Shown here: piece by piece, positions 45,377 through 57,780 of the stretch
How the letters are laid out: the number at the start of each line of letters is the position of its first letter
Numbering within the stretch: the first letter of the stretch is position 1
Origin: Parapristionchus giblindavisi
Taxonomy: Eukaryota; Nematoda; Chromadorea; Rhabditida; Diplogasteridae
Assembly: GCA_943737045.1 (NCBI GenBank)
Contig: CALSFV010000128.1
Span: 93,863-157,862 of the forward strand
DNA: 64,000 bases
Direction: 5' to 3'
Translations under genes and position numbers: made by a program
Notes under the pieces: generated by a model
Seen by the model: the letters and a program-made list of their open reading frames with translations, nothing else
Databases searched by the model: none
Told to the model about the DNA's origin: nothing

Positions 45377-47054
45377 ATCATTGATGTGCGTAGGCATAGC
45401 TCAAGTGACGGATGGTCGTAACCGGTACGGTATCGATTATTGATTGGTTGATTATTATTGTAGAACGGATGTTTTTATCGATTACATGAACGGTTTTTGA
45501 TTTGGGTAGTTCTAGTGTGTGATGGATTTCCTTGGTTATTATTCTCTAGATCGTTATATTACTTCGTATTACAGCTTCGTAGTTTCCTTATAATGTTGGC
45601 CATAATCTAATAGGAGAGTAATCAGTAAATATAATCAATAAATCGTTACTTTTATAATCAGTATTGCTTATTGCATGTGTAGAAATGTGCACGCATCGAA
45701 GGAGTATTTAAGCTGTGGGCTGAAGTGATCATATAATATATACTACTACTCGTGGTATATTCAAAGGCGAAAAGAGCGAACGGAGCGAAAATTATTATTA
45801 TTATTTATAGTTCAACAATAATAACAAACATTTCTTCCTTTTATGCATGCAGATATAGATGAAAGTAGCTAAATATTTATAAATTTGCTCTTTGATCTCT
45901 GTCATGATTGGTCCTTTTCAGGTAGCCCCTCGTGCACTCGCTTCAGTCTTTGATCGTCTCCGTTCCATTCTCAACGAGACTGATTCGATTGACAAACGTA
46001 CACAGTACATGATCGAATCGGCCATGGCCATTCTCAAGGACAAGTTCCAGGTGAGATATCACTCCATTCAAATCAATGGGTTACGGTAGCGGTGATGTTA
46101 TTGATTTTGTTTGCGTCGTGGTTTGATATGCATGTTGCATTGTTGTCAACAAATCGTAGTGTTTTCAAATGGAAACTGTAGAAAAATGGGTAAGATATAA
46201 ATAAACACTTAACCGCTCATTTGGTAATCCCTTATCTTCATTATCATTGAAGATATGTTGAACGGGTTACGGTAGTATAATATGAAATTGTATAGTATTC
46301 ACTTGCAGCGTCAGCTCAGGAGCAGTTGGCAAAGAAATCGGAGACGATGGATATTATCGATAATTCGGAGCAAGCTCTCGTTGCATTCAGGTTATTTTTT
46401 CTTTTTTTAAAATAATATTAATAATGATTATAATTGCAGACGTGAAGTGTATCTGACGATCCAATCATCGCTCGACTTCCAGGAAGCCGCTCATAAACTG
46501 CTCAAGATGGGAGTCAAACCACAGCTAGAGGTAGGAGTCATTCAAGTTACTCTATCGCAACCCGCCGCTTATTTTGTTCCTTTGCTAGGACTAGTTCTCA
46601 TTGATTCTCATACTATGATTTAATTCGTTTATCTCTTAATAGATTTTGGCCGTTATTGTATTGATGTTTCGACTGATTTCTTTGTATTTTAATTTTGATT
46701 ATCGATCGATTAGTAATGGCGTAATATTGATTTTTTTCAGCCCGAGTTGTGCAACATGTTGGTGGATTGCTGCGCTCAGCAGCGAACCTACGATCGCATG
46801 TACGGTATGCTCATCGAGCGCTTCTGTCGACTCAAGAAGGAATTCCAGGTATACGGTAGTCATTTGAGTATTGATTGAGGGATTGGCCGCATTCTTACCG
46901 TATCCATGCGTATTCATTGACCATTTCTACCGTATCTAATATTTCCCTTCAGGACTGCTTCGAGCAGATTCTCCGTGATGCCTACAAGACCATTCATTGC
47001 TTTGACATTGCTAAACTGCGCAATGTCGCACGTCTCCTTGCCCATCTGCTCTAC

Positions 47055-47960
47055 AGGGAACCCGTCGGGAATGGGAGAAAAGGGATGTTCTTGACTGCGA
47101 ACAATGATATCGAGGGGTGTTGGCATGAATGGATGCACTGTCTTTCTTCGAGACCAGATGGTGGACACGGTTCTTGCTCATGAACAGAACAAGGGTAGTC
47201 TGGTGCATCACTTAATACTCCGGATAGTCCATCCTGCTGGAGCTGAAGGAGATGGGCGGCATGTCAAATTTTGGGAACCCGCCCCAGTACGGTACATCAT
47301 ATTTTTTTCAAAAAATTTCAAATTATCGGTTTCTGATTGCATTAACTGATAAGAACAAGTTCAACCCTTATATTCCTGACGGATATAACTGCTTCTGACA
47401 TGGTTTTCTCAACGATCCGCGTTATTTCAGCTGGAGGAACTTCGGTCATGTTCTGGGCGCGTTCCTAAAATTTGACATGCCGCCCATCTCCTTCAGCTCC
47501 AGCAGGATGGACTATCCCGAGTATCAAGTGATGCACCAGACTACCCTTGTTCTGTTCATGAACAAGAACCGTGCCCACCATCTGGTCTAGAAGAAAGACA
47601 GTGCATTCATTCATGCCAACACCCCTCGATATCATTGTTCGCAGTCAAGAACATCCCTTTTCTCCCATTCCCGACGGGTTCCCCCGATATACACCACACG
47701 TAGAACATATAGGGCATCATGGATCGTCGTGTGTATAAGAACAACAAACAGTATACACCCGTTGCCGAATTGAAGGCTTTCATCAAAACGGAGTGGGACG
47801 ACATCGAGCGGCAATTGTTTTCTGCCCTCCATGGAAGCATGCCCAATCGCACCTTTGGCCTAATCTCGAGAATGGGCCATAACATCGATTATTAACCTAT
47901 TGTTGCCCTGTTGCTGTTATGCAGAAGTTTTAAAAAAATAGCAATTCATGAAAAAAAATC
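47055..47960 (+). mobile_element. Rearranged Tc1-like fragment inserted in a CWC22 exon
   Basis: Plus-strand sequence 47350-47892 carries C-terminal Tc1-like transposase remnants (GGTSVMFW, PFPTGSPDI, RRVYKNNKQY, SMPNRTFGLI then TAA). Positions 47057-47277 are the reverse complement of 47463-47684, so part of the transposase gene is present as an inverted duplicate. The left junction is directly after CTGCTCTAC of exon 46953. A CAGGGTGTCTTATAATTATG end-like word follows at 47960. Confidence 0.8.
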
Positions 47961-48060
47961 AGGGTGTCTTATAATTATGTCGCGGTAAAATTCGGAAAAT
48001 ATTTATTTTCTCGTTGACCGGGAAATGGAATTCCCTCATACGTGGGCAACCTTAGCTGAC

Positions 48061-48265
48061 GCTATCGATTGGAATGTACGGTAGCTTATGGGATACTGTA
48101 ACTAAAATTTTGCTATAGATTGGAATGTACGGTACTTTATGGGATACTGTAACTGAAATTTTGCTATCGATTGGAATGTACGGAACTTAATGGTATACTG
48201 TAACTGAAATTTTGTTATCGATTGGAATGTACGGTACTTTATGGGATACTGTGACTAAAATTTTG
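48061..48265. repeat. 51-bp tandem repeat, four units
   Basis: GATTGGAATGTACGG recurs at 48067, 48118, 48169 and 48220, each followed by TGGGATACTGTAAC-type sequence. In the intron before the MA3-coding exons of the CWC22 copy. Confidence 0.95.
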
Positions 48266-48827
48266 CAGTTTTGATTCAATAATTTTGCATGGCTATAGTG
48301 CGAGGGTTTTTGTATTCTTAATATATTCAATAACATAAAGTTACTACTTTAATTAATTAATTGTAATATTTATCATTACAGTACTTCTCCGAGGTGAAAT
48401 TGAACGAGCGTGACACAACCTCCTCCGGCCGTATCTTCCTTAGTGAGGTCTTCCAGGAGCTGAGCAGAGAGATGGGCATGGTCAAACTGTGGGAGCGAAC
48501 CGTTGATAAGTATGATAATTGTAGTATTTCATTTATATTTATATACTCTTTTGTTTTGTTCAAAAGTTTTAAGACAAAAAGGAAAGATAAGAAGACTGAC
48601 TCTAACATCTTATGCTTTTTTGTTCAATTTCTTCTCGGTTCCATACATATCCTATCCTTTAGCACAGGGTATTTCTTGCTACTGTTAGCTGCAACGTATC
48701 TCTCTAACGGCATCTTTATTTGTAGGACGCTCAAGCCGGCCTTCAAGGGTGTCTTCCCTAGTGACAATCCCGAGGATACGCGATTCTCGATCAATTTCTT
48801 CACTGCCATTGGATTGGGAGGGCTCAC

Positions 48828-49811
48828 GTTAGTTGTTTTTGTAGTGTCTTTTATTTTATTTATTTATTTATTTATTCCATCGCATATAATGAGATGTCTT
48901 TGTAGTGGTAGAACGGGTTGTTTTATGATTTAGCCACGCCCACGGAGAAAAGACTGTAAAATGAAACTGCATCCCAAAGAGTAATATTTAAATGGATTGA
49001 ATCTTAGCTGATTTCCATTAATTTTTGCTTTAAATTTATTCATTCTTCACTTAGTTAATTAATTAATTAATTATATAATTACTTCATTAAGTAAATTTAC
49101 CAGGTAGGTAGAAATGCTGATGGAAGTTGAGAGAGTATTGATTGATTATTCGACTGATAGACATGATTCTGCATTGCTTGAAATATTGATTGAAATAGTA
49201 TCTGGGATGGATGTGTATTGTACTCTAGCAAGTCATAAATATTGTCTTATTAATATTTATCAATTAAGAGGGAGAGAAGGACGATGAATGAGAGAAGAAT
49301 CAGAAGATGATCGTGGCGAGGAGGCGAAGATGATATGGCTGAGGACGAGAAGGATGCATAGAGGTATTACAAGTACGATACTTCGATGATTATTTATTGA
49401 TTGACTGGATTATTGGTTGATTGGTTGGAATATTGATTGATTTGGTTAGGCTAAGCTGTGTAAGTAGATAGAGATGATAAGTCAATCCTAATAACTCAGA
49501 ACCATGGTTTTGATTATGGATTGAATACCAATGACCTTTTAGCTTAATCTAAACAAGTCATTAACTTAAAGGTTACAGTTACTTTAAGTAAACTACAAGT
49601 GATGTCTTTCACTTTTGAGATCTACTCAAACTGGCCCTTGATTTCTAGAAACAGTCTAGAGTAGAAAGATGAACTACGATGCTAAACCTTTTTTGATAAT
49701 TAGAAATAGGCTACTGTTTAATCAATATTATACGGACTACAAACATGTGAGGGATACGGTAGCCGATAGTAGTATTGATTATCGATATCATAGATTGATT
49801 TGACAATTATG
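48828..49811. other. AT-rich spacer, start of the 3-kb array
   Basis: No exon supported. From about 49590 a diverged version of the 3-kb unit begins (compare 52600-52811), becoming near-identical from about 49812. Confidence 0.6.
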
Positions 49812-50612
49812 GATGATTCTAAAGTTGATTATATATTTGTATTATCCTTTTGTGGAACAGAGTCTAGTTTGGTTAGGTTAGAGATTTGACATTTCATCAT
49901 TTTGATAGTGATCTTATTAAAAGAGCGGTCGTTACTTATAGTCAAAACCATAAGTGGGCTTGTGAATACGATTTATTTTTACGCACAGCCTTGTTTTAGC
50001 ATGTGGTGCGAATACTGATAAATTGACAGTTGAAAACAGATCGATAATTCAGTGGGTGATTGAGAGGGGTTTCATAGTCTAATGTGTTTTATTCTATTGT
50101 GAACTTACACGATGATTAGGTGATACTCTGAAAGTTTATGATCATTGTTTAGTCACAATGACTTGTTGAGAGAGGAGTAGAGGGATGAGTGAATGGTTGT
50201 GGTACGATAGTGTACTTGTGTCCTATCCTGCTTTTGTTATAGGATAACTTAATGAATATGACTTCACTAATTAGAATGACTTCACTATTCAATCAATATT
50301 ATGATATGCTCAATCGATAATCATGACGATATCGTTCCCTTTGTGCTTTCCGCCACTTGGACGGTATTTCCGTACAAGGAATTATAAACAGTGAGAGTAG
50401 GATTATGAACTAGGGATGACTAAATATTCTTGTAGTTACTATCGAATTAACTTTGACTTAACTATTAGTAGTTACTTAGCTATTTAAGCATGTGCAAGAC
50501 ATAGGGATGAGTAAGTAAGGAGAGAACATGAACAGTGATCAATATTGATTAATTTATGATCTTTGATCTTTGTAGATTGTTCACTCAAATTTGATTGCAT
50601 ATGTAGGCAATA

Positions 50613-50745
50613 GGTCGAATGAGAACCGACTGGATGATAACTTTACATTTAACAATAAGAGACAATCGCTAATGAATAAACAACGTATGTAAATAGTTAT
50701 CATCCACTCGGTTCTTTTTCTATTGAATATCATTTGACTTAGTAC
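50613..50745. mobile_element. GAATGAGAACC-family MITE inside the 3-kb unit
   Basis: GGTCGAATGAGAACCGACTG and GTTATCATCCACTCGGTTCT are inverted ends with ACTTAGTAC outside. Copies in each unit begin near 53616, 56619, 59366, 61166 and 63726. Confidence 0.8.
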
Positions 50746-50803
50746 CCATATTTACAATGGTTTATATAAATGGATATTTTGTATTAAGGCATTTATTTTG
50801 CAG

Positions 50804-50865
50804 TTGGATTACAATATCACCCACGCCTCCAACAGCTACTCTCCCTTCTTCCATCAATTATTGAA
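50804..50865 (+). other. 62-bp splice-bounded segment, repeated once per unit
   Basis: TTATTTTGCAG precedes it and GTAAGT follows. One frame reads LDYNITHASNSYSPFFHQLL. Copies are at 53807-53868, 56810-56871, 59558-59619, 61359-61420 and 63920-63981, the last with one base change. Its length is not a multiple of three, so joining successive copies would shift the frame. Spliced to the last CWC22 exon it gives a stop within the segment. Confidence 0.5.
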
Positions 50866-51718
50866 GTAAGTCTGCTATCAGCTAGTGCTTTCTGTTCGGA
50901 TTGTTTTGGGATGGGAGTATGCTAGTCACTTATAGAGGAATTGTCTAACAAGATGAACTTTGATTGGGGCATTATAAGTGTAATCATATTACAATAGTGA
51001 TCGTTAGTTAACTCATTGAGTGGTTCGATCTAGGATCAGTTGATGACACCTAGAGTGTCATCAACGAAAAATTCAAATACAAATGAAAGGGTGAAGATTA
51101 TTGATTATTGATTACATGATATTGATTGAATAACTTATTATATCTAGTTACCAAAGATTTCGCTCATTACTAGCTCGCCTTCCCATTTTTTAAAAAAAAT
51201 ATTGATTGATTGATTGAATGTGTTACAAGAGTACGGTAGTAAAGTCAGTGACATATTTTAGTAGACTAAGTTTTTGTCTCTACCGTAACCTACCGTATGC
51301 ATAAGATCGTTATATAGAAGATAAAAGGTTGTGTAGATTGATTGACATCTAGTTCGATAGATTACCTAATGATATTCGTGCAATCTGTATTCGAGATGAA
51401 CTTGTACTGTGATATAGTATAATCACTGATAGTATTGATCGATTAGATGGACTATCGGCTAAGCTGTGATAGAAGAGGAGAGAGTGCATTAGACAGTCTA
51501 GAGCGCAGAGAGGAGAGAAAGGTGGTGACCTTAGTAGAGGACCTAAAGGGGATATAGTCATTCATGACCTCTTATCTATATCCATTATCTTTTCATGATT
51601 GACTATATCGATTGATAAAGTTGCGAGTATTAGGATTTCATCAGTGAAAACTGAAGAGTATGAATGATGTGAGTCAATCTCTCTCACATGAGATAAAACT
51701 TGAAAAGGTTCGGTATGT

Positions 51719-51764
51719 GGCCCTAAAGAGGGCCGTTGGTGTCTGGGTTGCCCTAAAGAGGGCA
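51719..51764 (-). terminator. Two 3' stem-loops behind the membrane-protein gene
   Basis: Minus strand GGCCCTCTTTAGGGCC (51719-51734) and TGCCCTCTTTAGGGCA (51749-51764): 6-bp stems with a 4-base CTTT loop, 11 and 41 bp after the stop codon at 51775. The size recalls the animal histone mRNA 3' stem-loop, but the loop and flanks differ. Repeated in every full unit. Confidence 0.55.
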
Positions 51765-51774
51765 GTTGGGGGTA

Positions 51775-52074
51775 TTAGACGTCTTCGGGTCCAAACCCGT
51801 TGACGAATAGTACTCGAGGTGTACTCGTTCTTCTCCCTCTTCTGCATTTGAATATGCAGCAAAAGAAGATAATGGAGAAGATGAAGAGGGCTGCGATGGC
51901 AGCGATGATGATGAGTATAGAGGGAACCGTCGTGATCGGTTCCTCTTTACAGAAGTGGAATGCGCCATAGGTATATACTCCATGATTGCATTCCTTCTCA
52001 TCTCTTGGGATTGTGTCGAAGTAGTCCCCTTCCTCGGTCGTCGTCATAGGGGAGTATACGGTGGGAAGAGACAT
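51775..52074 (-). CDS. 99-aa single-pass membrane protein, unit 1
   Basis: Single exon, ATG at 52074 on the minus strand. Residues 1-49 are hydrophilic with Cys 29 and Cys 42 in a C-N-H-G...Y-G-x-F-x-F-C pattern like the C-terminal half of an EGF repeat. Residues about 50-77 are one long hydrophobic helix (ILIIIAAIAALFIFSIIFF), followed by CCIFKCRRGRR, so the positive-inside rule puts the N-terminus outside. The tail ends GPEDV, which could fit a class III PDZ ligand. No cleavable signal. A TATA box lies about 60 bp upstream. Identical in all four full units, which may reflect recent amplification or gene conversion as much as selection. Function unknown. Confidence 0.65.
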   Translation of the reverse strand: MSLPTVYSPMTTTEEGDYFDTIPRDEKECNHGVYTYGAFHFCKEEPITTVPSILIIIAAIAALFIFSIIFFCCIFKCRRGRRTSTPRVLFVNGFGPEDV

Positions 52075-52126
52075 CGTTGAGAGCAGTGAGAGAGTGAGAG
52101 TGATATGATAGTGGGTCTGACCTCTC

Positions 52127-52175
52127 CCTTATATATGGTCTTATCCGATATATGGCCCCGCCTCCACCGATGCAT
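52127..52175 (-). promoter_or_regulatory. TATA box and GC boxes of the membrane-protein gene
   Basis: Minus strand: GGAGGCGGGGCCATATATCG, then CATATATAAGGGAG with the TATA word at 52127-52137, about 55-60 bp before the ATG, and a pyrimidine-rich CTCTCACTGCTCTC leader. A second GC-rich GAGGCGGAGCC lies further upstream. Conserved in all four full units. Confidence 0.55.
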
Positions 52176-52337
52176 GGCTCCGCCTCTTTGACGACCATAG
52201 ACGATTAGTGGCTCTATCTTCTTGTGTATGGATAGTGTGGTCTAGGAATCTCAATTGATATGAATCTAACTGAAATATGTGGCTCAGTCTTTCAGATTTG
52301 ATGTTTAAGCGTTCTTTCCATTGAGTGAGTGTGAACC

Positions 52338-52404
52338 CATTTGTATTTGAATTTTTCGTTGATGACACCTAGAGTGTCATCAACGAAAAATTCAAATACA
52401 AATG
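52338..52404. repeat. Perfect 67-bp palindrome in each unit
   Basis: Two 31-bp arms, CATTTGTATTTGAATTTTTC plus GTTGATGACAC and its exact complement, around CTAGA. About 1320 bp to the left (51042-51090) the right arm and centre occur again with following sequence, so the membrane-protein gene is bracketed by two direct copies of a palindrome-led segment of about 160 bp. Confidence 0.95.
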
Positions 52405-54777
52405 ATAGTGTGAAGATTCTTCATTATTGATTACAGGATATTGATTGATTAACTCATTGTAACTAGTTACCAAAGATTTTCGTCATTACTAGCTCGCCTT
52501 CCCATTTTTTTAAAAATTATTGATTTAGACTACAAGTTCTGATATTAATAATGAGTTAATTGTTTAATCAATCTTATGATGTATTCAATCGATAATCTTG
52601 ACTTTGTCTTTCACTTTTAAGATCTACTTAAACAGGCCCTTGATTTCTACAAACGGTCTAGGGTAGAAAGATGAACTAAGATGCTAAACCTTTTTTTCAT
52701 AATTAGAATTAGGTTAATGTTTATTCAATATTATACGGATTGCAAAGATGTGAGGGATACGGTAGCCCATAGTAGCATTGATTATCGATATCAAATATTG
52801 ATTTAGGAATTATAGATGATTCTAAAGTTGATTATATATTTGTATTATCCTTTTGTGGAAAGAGTCTAGTTTGGTTAGGTTAGAGATTTGACATTTCATC
52901 ATCTTGATAGTGATCTTATTAAAAGAGCGGTCGTTACTTATAGTCAAAACCATAAGTGGGCTTGTGAATACGATTTATTTTTTACGCACAGCCTTGTTTT
53001 CGCATGTGGTGCGAATACTGATAAATTGACAGTTGAAAACAGATCGATAATTCAGTGGGTGATTGAGAGGGGTTTCATAGTCTAATGTGTTTTATTCTAT
53101 TGTGAACTTACACGATGATTAGGCGATACTCTGAAAGTTTATGATCATTGTTTAGTCACAATGACTTGTTGAGAGAGGAGTAGAGGGATGAGTGAATGGT
53201 TGTGGTACGATAGTGTACTTGTGTCCTATCCTGCTTTTGTTATAGGATAACTTAATGAATATGACTTCACTAATTAGAATGACTTCACTATTCAATCAAT
53301 ATTATGATATGCTCAATCGATAATCATGACGATATCGTTCCCTTTGTGCTTTCCGCCACTTGGACGGTATTTCCGTACAAGGAATTATAAACAGTGAGAG
53401 TAGGATTATGAACTAGGGATGACTAAATATTCTTGTAATTACTATCGAATTAACTTTGACTTAACTATTAGTAGTTACTTAGCTATTTAAGCATGTGCAA
53501 GACATAGGGATGAGTAAGTAAGGAGAGAACATGAACAGTGATCAATATTGATTAATTTATGATCTTTGATCTTTGTAGATTGTTCACTCAAATTTGATTG
53601 CATATGTAGGCAATAGGTCGAATGAGAACCGACTGGATGATAACTTTACATTTAACAATAAGAGACAATCGCTAATGAATAAACAACGTATGTAAATAGT
53701 TATCATCCACTCGGTTCTTTTTCTATTGAATATCATTTGACTTAGTACCCATATTTACAATGGTTTATATAAATGGATATTTTGTATTAAGGCATTTATT
53801 TTGCAGTTGGATTACAATATCACCCACGCCTCCAACAGCTACTCTCCCTTCTTCCATCAATTATTGAAGTAAGTCTGCTATCAGCTAGTGCTTTCTGTTC
53901 GGATTGTTTTGGGATGGGAGTATGCTAGTCACTTATAGAGGAATTGTCTAACAAGATGAACTTTGATTGGGGCATTATAAGTGTAATCATATTACAATAG
54001 TGATCGTTAGTTAACTCATTGAGTGGTTCGATCTAGGATCAGTTGATGACACCTAGAGTGTCATCAACGAAAAATTCAAATACAAATGAAAGGGTGAAGA
54101 TTATTGATTATTGATTACATGATATTGATTGAATAACTTATTATATCTAGTTACCAAAGATTTCGCTCATTACTAGCTCGCCTTCCCATTTTTTAAAAAA
54201 AATATTGATTGATTGATTGAATGTGTTACAAGAGTACGGTAGTAAAGTCAGTGACATATTTTAGTAGACTAAGTTTTTGTCTCTACCGTAACCTACCGTA
54301 TGCATAAGATCGTTATATAGAAGATAAAAGGTTGTGTAGATTGATTGACATCTAGTTCGATAGATTACCTAATGATATTCGTGCAATCTGTATTCGAGAT
54401 GAACTTGTACTGTGATATAGTATAATCACTGATAGTATTGATCGATTAGATGGACTATCGGCTAAGCTGTGATAGAAGAGGAGAGAGTGCATTAGACAGT
54501 CTAGAGCGCAGAGAGGAGAGAAAGGTGGTGACCTTAGTAGAGGACCTAAAGGGGATATAGTCATTCATGACCTCTTATCTATATCCATTATCTTTTCATG
54601 ATTGACTATATCGATTGATAAAGTTGCGAGTATTAGGATTTCATCAGTGAAAACTGAAGAGTATGAATGATGTGAGTCAATCTCTCTCACATGAGATAAA
54701 ACTTGAAAAGGTTCGGTATGTGGCCCTAAAGAGGGCCGTTGGTGTCTGGGTTGCCCTAAAGAGGGCAGTTGGGGGTA

Positions 54778-55077
54778 TTAGACGTCTTCGGGTCCAAACC
54801 CGTTGACGAATAGTACTCGAGGTGTACTCGTTCTTCTCCCTCTTCTGCATTTGAATATGCAGCAAAAGAAGATAATGGAGAAGATGAAGAGGGCTGCGAT
54901 GGCAGCGATGATGATGAGTATAGAGGGAACCGTCGTGATCGGTTCCTCTTTACAGAAGTGGAATGCGCCATAGGTATATACTCCATGATTGCATTCCTTC
55001 TCATCTCTTGGGATTGTGTCGAAGTAGTCCCCTTCCTCGGTCGTCGTCATAGGGGAGTATACGGTGGGAAGAGACAT
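54778..55077 (-). CDS. 99-aa single-pass membrane protein, unit 2
   Basis: Identical in coding sequence to 51775-52074, with the same TATA box (about 55130-55140), GC boxes and 3' stem-loops (54722-54767). Confidence 0.65.
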   Translation of the reverse strand: MSLPTVYSPMTTTEEGDYFDTIPRDEKECNHGVYTYGAFHFCKEEPITTVPSILIIIAAIAALFIFSIIFFCCIFKCRRGRRTSTPRVLFVNGFGPEDV

Positions 55078-57780
55078 CGTTGAGAGCAGTGAGAGAGTGA
55101 GAGTGATATGATAGTGGGTCTGACCTCTCCCTTATATATGGTCTTATCCGATATATGGCCCCGCCTCCACCGATGCATGGCTCCGCCTCTTTGACGACCA
55201 TAGACGATTAGTGGCTCTATCTTCTTGTGTATGGATAGTGTGGTCTAGGAATCTCAATTGATATGAATCTAACTGAAATATGTGGCTCAGTCTTTCAGAT
55301 TTGATGTTTAAGCGTTCTTTCCATTGAGTGAGTGTGAACCCATTTGTATTTGAATTTTTCGTTGATGACACCTAGAGTGTCATCAACGAAAAATTCAAAT
55401 ACAAATGATAGTGTGAAGATTCTTCATTATTGATTACAGGATATTGATTGATTAACTCATTGTAACTAGTTACCAAAGATTTTCGTCATTACTAGCTCGC
55501 CTTCCCATTTTTTTAAAAATTATTGATTTAGACTACAAGTTCTGATATTAATAATGAGTTAATTGTTTAATCAATCTTATGATGTATTCAATCGATAATC
55601 TTGACTTTGTCTTTCACTTTTAAGATCTACTTAAACAGGCCCTTGATTTCTACAAACGGTCTAGGGTAGAAAGATGAACTAAGATGCTAAACCTTTTTTT
55701 CATAATTAGAATTAGGTTAATGTTTATTCAATATTATACGGATTGCAAAGATGTGAGGGATACGGTAGCCCATAGTAGCATTGATTATCGATATCAAATA
55801 TTGATTTAGGAATTATAGATGATTCTAAAGTTGATTATATATTTGTATTATCCTTTTGTGGAAAGAGTCTAGTTTGGTTAGGTTAGAGATTTGACATTTC
55901 ATCATCTTGATAGTGATCTTATTAAAAGAGCGGTCGTTACTTATAGTCAAAACCATAAGTGGGCTTGTGAATACGATTTATTTTTTACGCACAGCCTTGT
56001 TTTCGCATGTGGTGCGAATACTGATAAATTGACAGTTGAAAACAGATCGATAATTCAGTGGGTGATTGAGAGGGGTTTCATAGTCTAATGTGTTTTATTC
56101 TATTGTGAACTTACACGATGATTAGGCGATACTCTGAAAGTTTATGATCATTGTTTAGTCACAATGACTTGTTGAGAGAGGAGTAGAGGGATGAGTGAAT
56201 GGTTGTGGTACGATAGTGTACTTGTGTCCTATCCTGCTTTTGTTATAGGATAACTTAATGAATATGACTTCACTAATTAGAATGACTTCACTATTCAATC
56301 AATATTATGATATGCTCAATCGATAATCATGACGATATCGTTCCCTTTGTGCTTTCCGCCACTTGGACGGTATTTCCGTACAAGGAATTATAAACAGTGA
56401 GAGTAGGATTATGAACTAGGGATGACTAAATATTCTTGTAATTACTATCGAATTAACTTTGACTTAACTATTAGTAGTTACTTAGCTATTTAAGCATGTG
56501 CAAGACATAGGGATGAGTAAGTAAGGAGAGAACATGAACAGTGATCAATATTGATTAATTTATGATCTTTGATCTTTGTAGATTGTTCACTCAAATTTGA
56601 TTGCATATGTAGGCAATAGGTCGAATGAGAACCGACTGGATGATAACTTTACATTTAACAATAAGAGACAATCGCTAATGAATAAACAACGTATGTAAAT
56701 AGTTATCATCCACTCGGTTCTTTTTCTATTGAATATCATTTGACTTAGTACCCATATTTACAATGGTTTATATAAATGGATATTTTGTATTAAGGCATTT
56801 ATTTTGCAGTTGGATTACAATATCACCCACGCCTCCAACAGCTACTCTCCCTTCTTCCATCAATTATTGAAGTAAGTCTGCTATCAGCTAGTGCTTTCTG
56901 TTCGGATTGTTTTGGGATGGGAGTATGCTAGTCACTTATAGAGGAATTGTCTAACAAGATGAACTTTGATTGGGGCATTATAAGTGTAATCATATTACAA
57001 TAGTGATCGTTAGTTAACTCATTGAGTGGTTCGATCTAGGATCAGTTGATGACACCTAGAGTGTCATCAACGAAAAATTCAAATACAAATGAAAGGGTGA
57101 AGATTATTGATTATTGATTACATGATATTGATTGAATAACTTATTATATCTAGTTACCAAAGATTTCGCTCATTACTAGCTCGCCTTCCCATTTTTTAAA
57201 AAAAATATTGATTGATTGATTGAATGTGTTACAAGAGTACGGTAGTAAAGTCAGTGACATATTTTAGTAGACTAAGTTTTTGTCTCTACCGTAACCTACC
57301 GTATGCATAAGATCGTTATATAGAAGATAAAAGGTTGTGTAGATTGATTGACATCTAGTTCGATAGATTACCTAATGATATTCGTGCAATCTGTATTCGA
57401 GATGAACTTGTACTGTGATATAGTATAATCACTGATAGTATTGATCGATTAGATGGACTATCGGCTAAGCTGTGATAGAAGAGGAGAGAGTGCATTAGAC
57501 AGTCTAGAGCGCAGAGAGGAGAGAAAGGTGGTGACCTTAGTAGAGGACCTAAAGGGGATATAGTCATTCATGACCTCTTATCTATATCCATTATCTTTTC
57601 ATGATTGACTATATCGATTGATAAAGTTGCGAGTATTAGGATTTCATCAGTGAAAACTGAAGAGTATGAATGATGTGAGTCAATCTCTCTCACATGAGAT
57701 AAAACTTGAAAAGGTTCGGTATGTGGCCCTAAAGAGGGCCGTTGGTGTCTGGGTTGCCCTAAAGAGGGCAGTTGGGGGTA

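Larger units (their letters stand above)
44940..48827 (+). pseudogene. Decayed copy of CWC22 (LET-858), spliceosome MIF4G/MA3 protein
   Basis: CWC22 is an essential splicing factor that also recruits the exon-junction helicase eIF4A3. Recognisable exons: 44940-44993 (TPPDKLRM, matching the IPPAKLRM start of the MIF4G region), 45922-46050 (end of MIF4G), 46319-46390, 46440-46530 ([20 protein letters not shown]), 46741-46848 (CAQQRTYDRMYGML), 46953-47054, 48382-48509 and 48726-48827 (RFSINFFTAIGLGGLT, MA3). Signs of decay: TAG at the end of the first exon; about 170 residues of MIF4G absent between it and 45922; phases of 46050 and 46319 do not join and the acidic linker is missing; exon 46953 is cut by a Tc1-like fragment and its donor lost; the residues after LGGLT are not found. 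Conserved blocks are otherwise well kept. Confidence 0.85.

Noticed and set aside
45922..46050. Intact, functional CWC22 gene
   Set aside because: The exon itself is sound, but neighbouring exons have a stop, a broken phase and missing segments that no other sequence in the introns supplies.
52141..52368. 75-codon minus-strand frame upstream of the membrane-protein gene
   Set aside because: It overlaps the promoter and runs from the palindrome arm; identity across units is explained by the array, and no domain or start context supports it.
52888..53085. 65-codon plus-strand frame in units 2 and 3
   Set aside because: Units 1 and 5 have one T fewer in the TTTTTT run and a stop (TTTTAG), so the frame is not conserved within the array.
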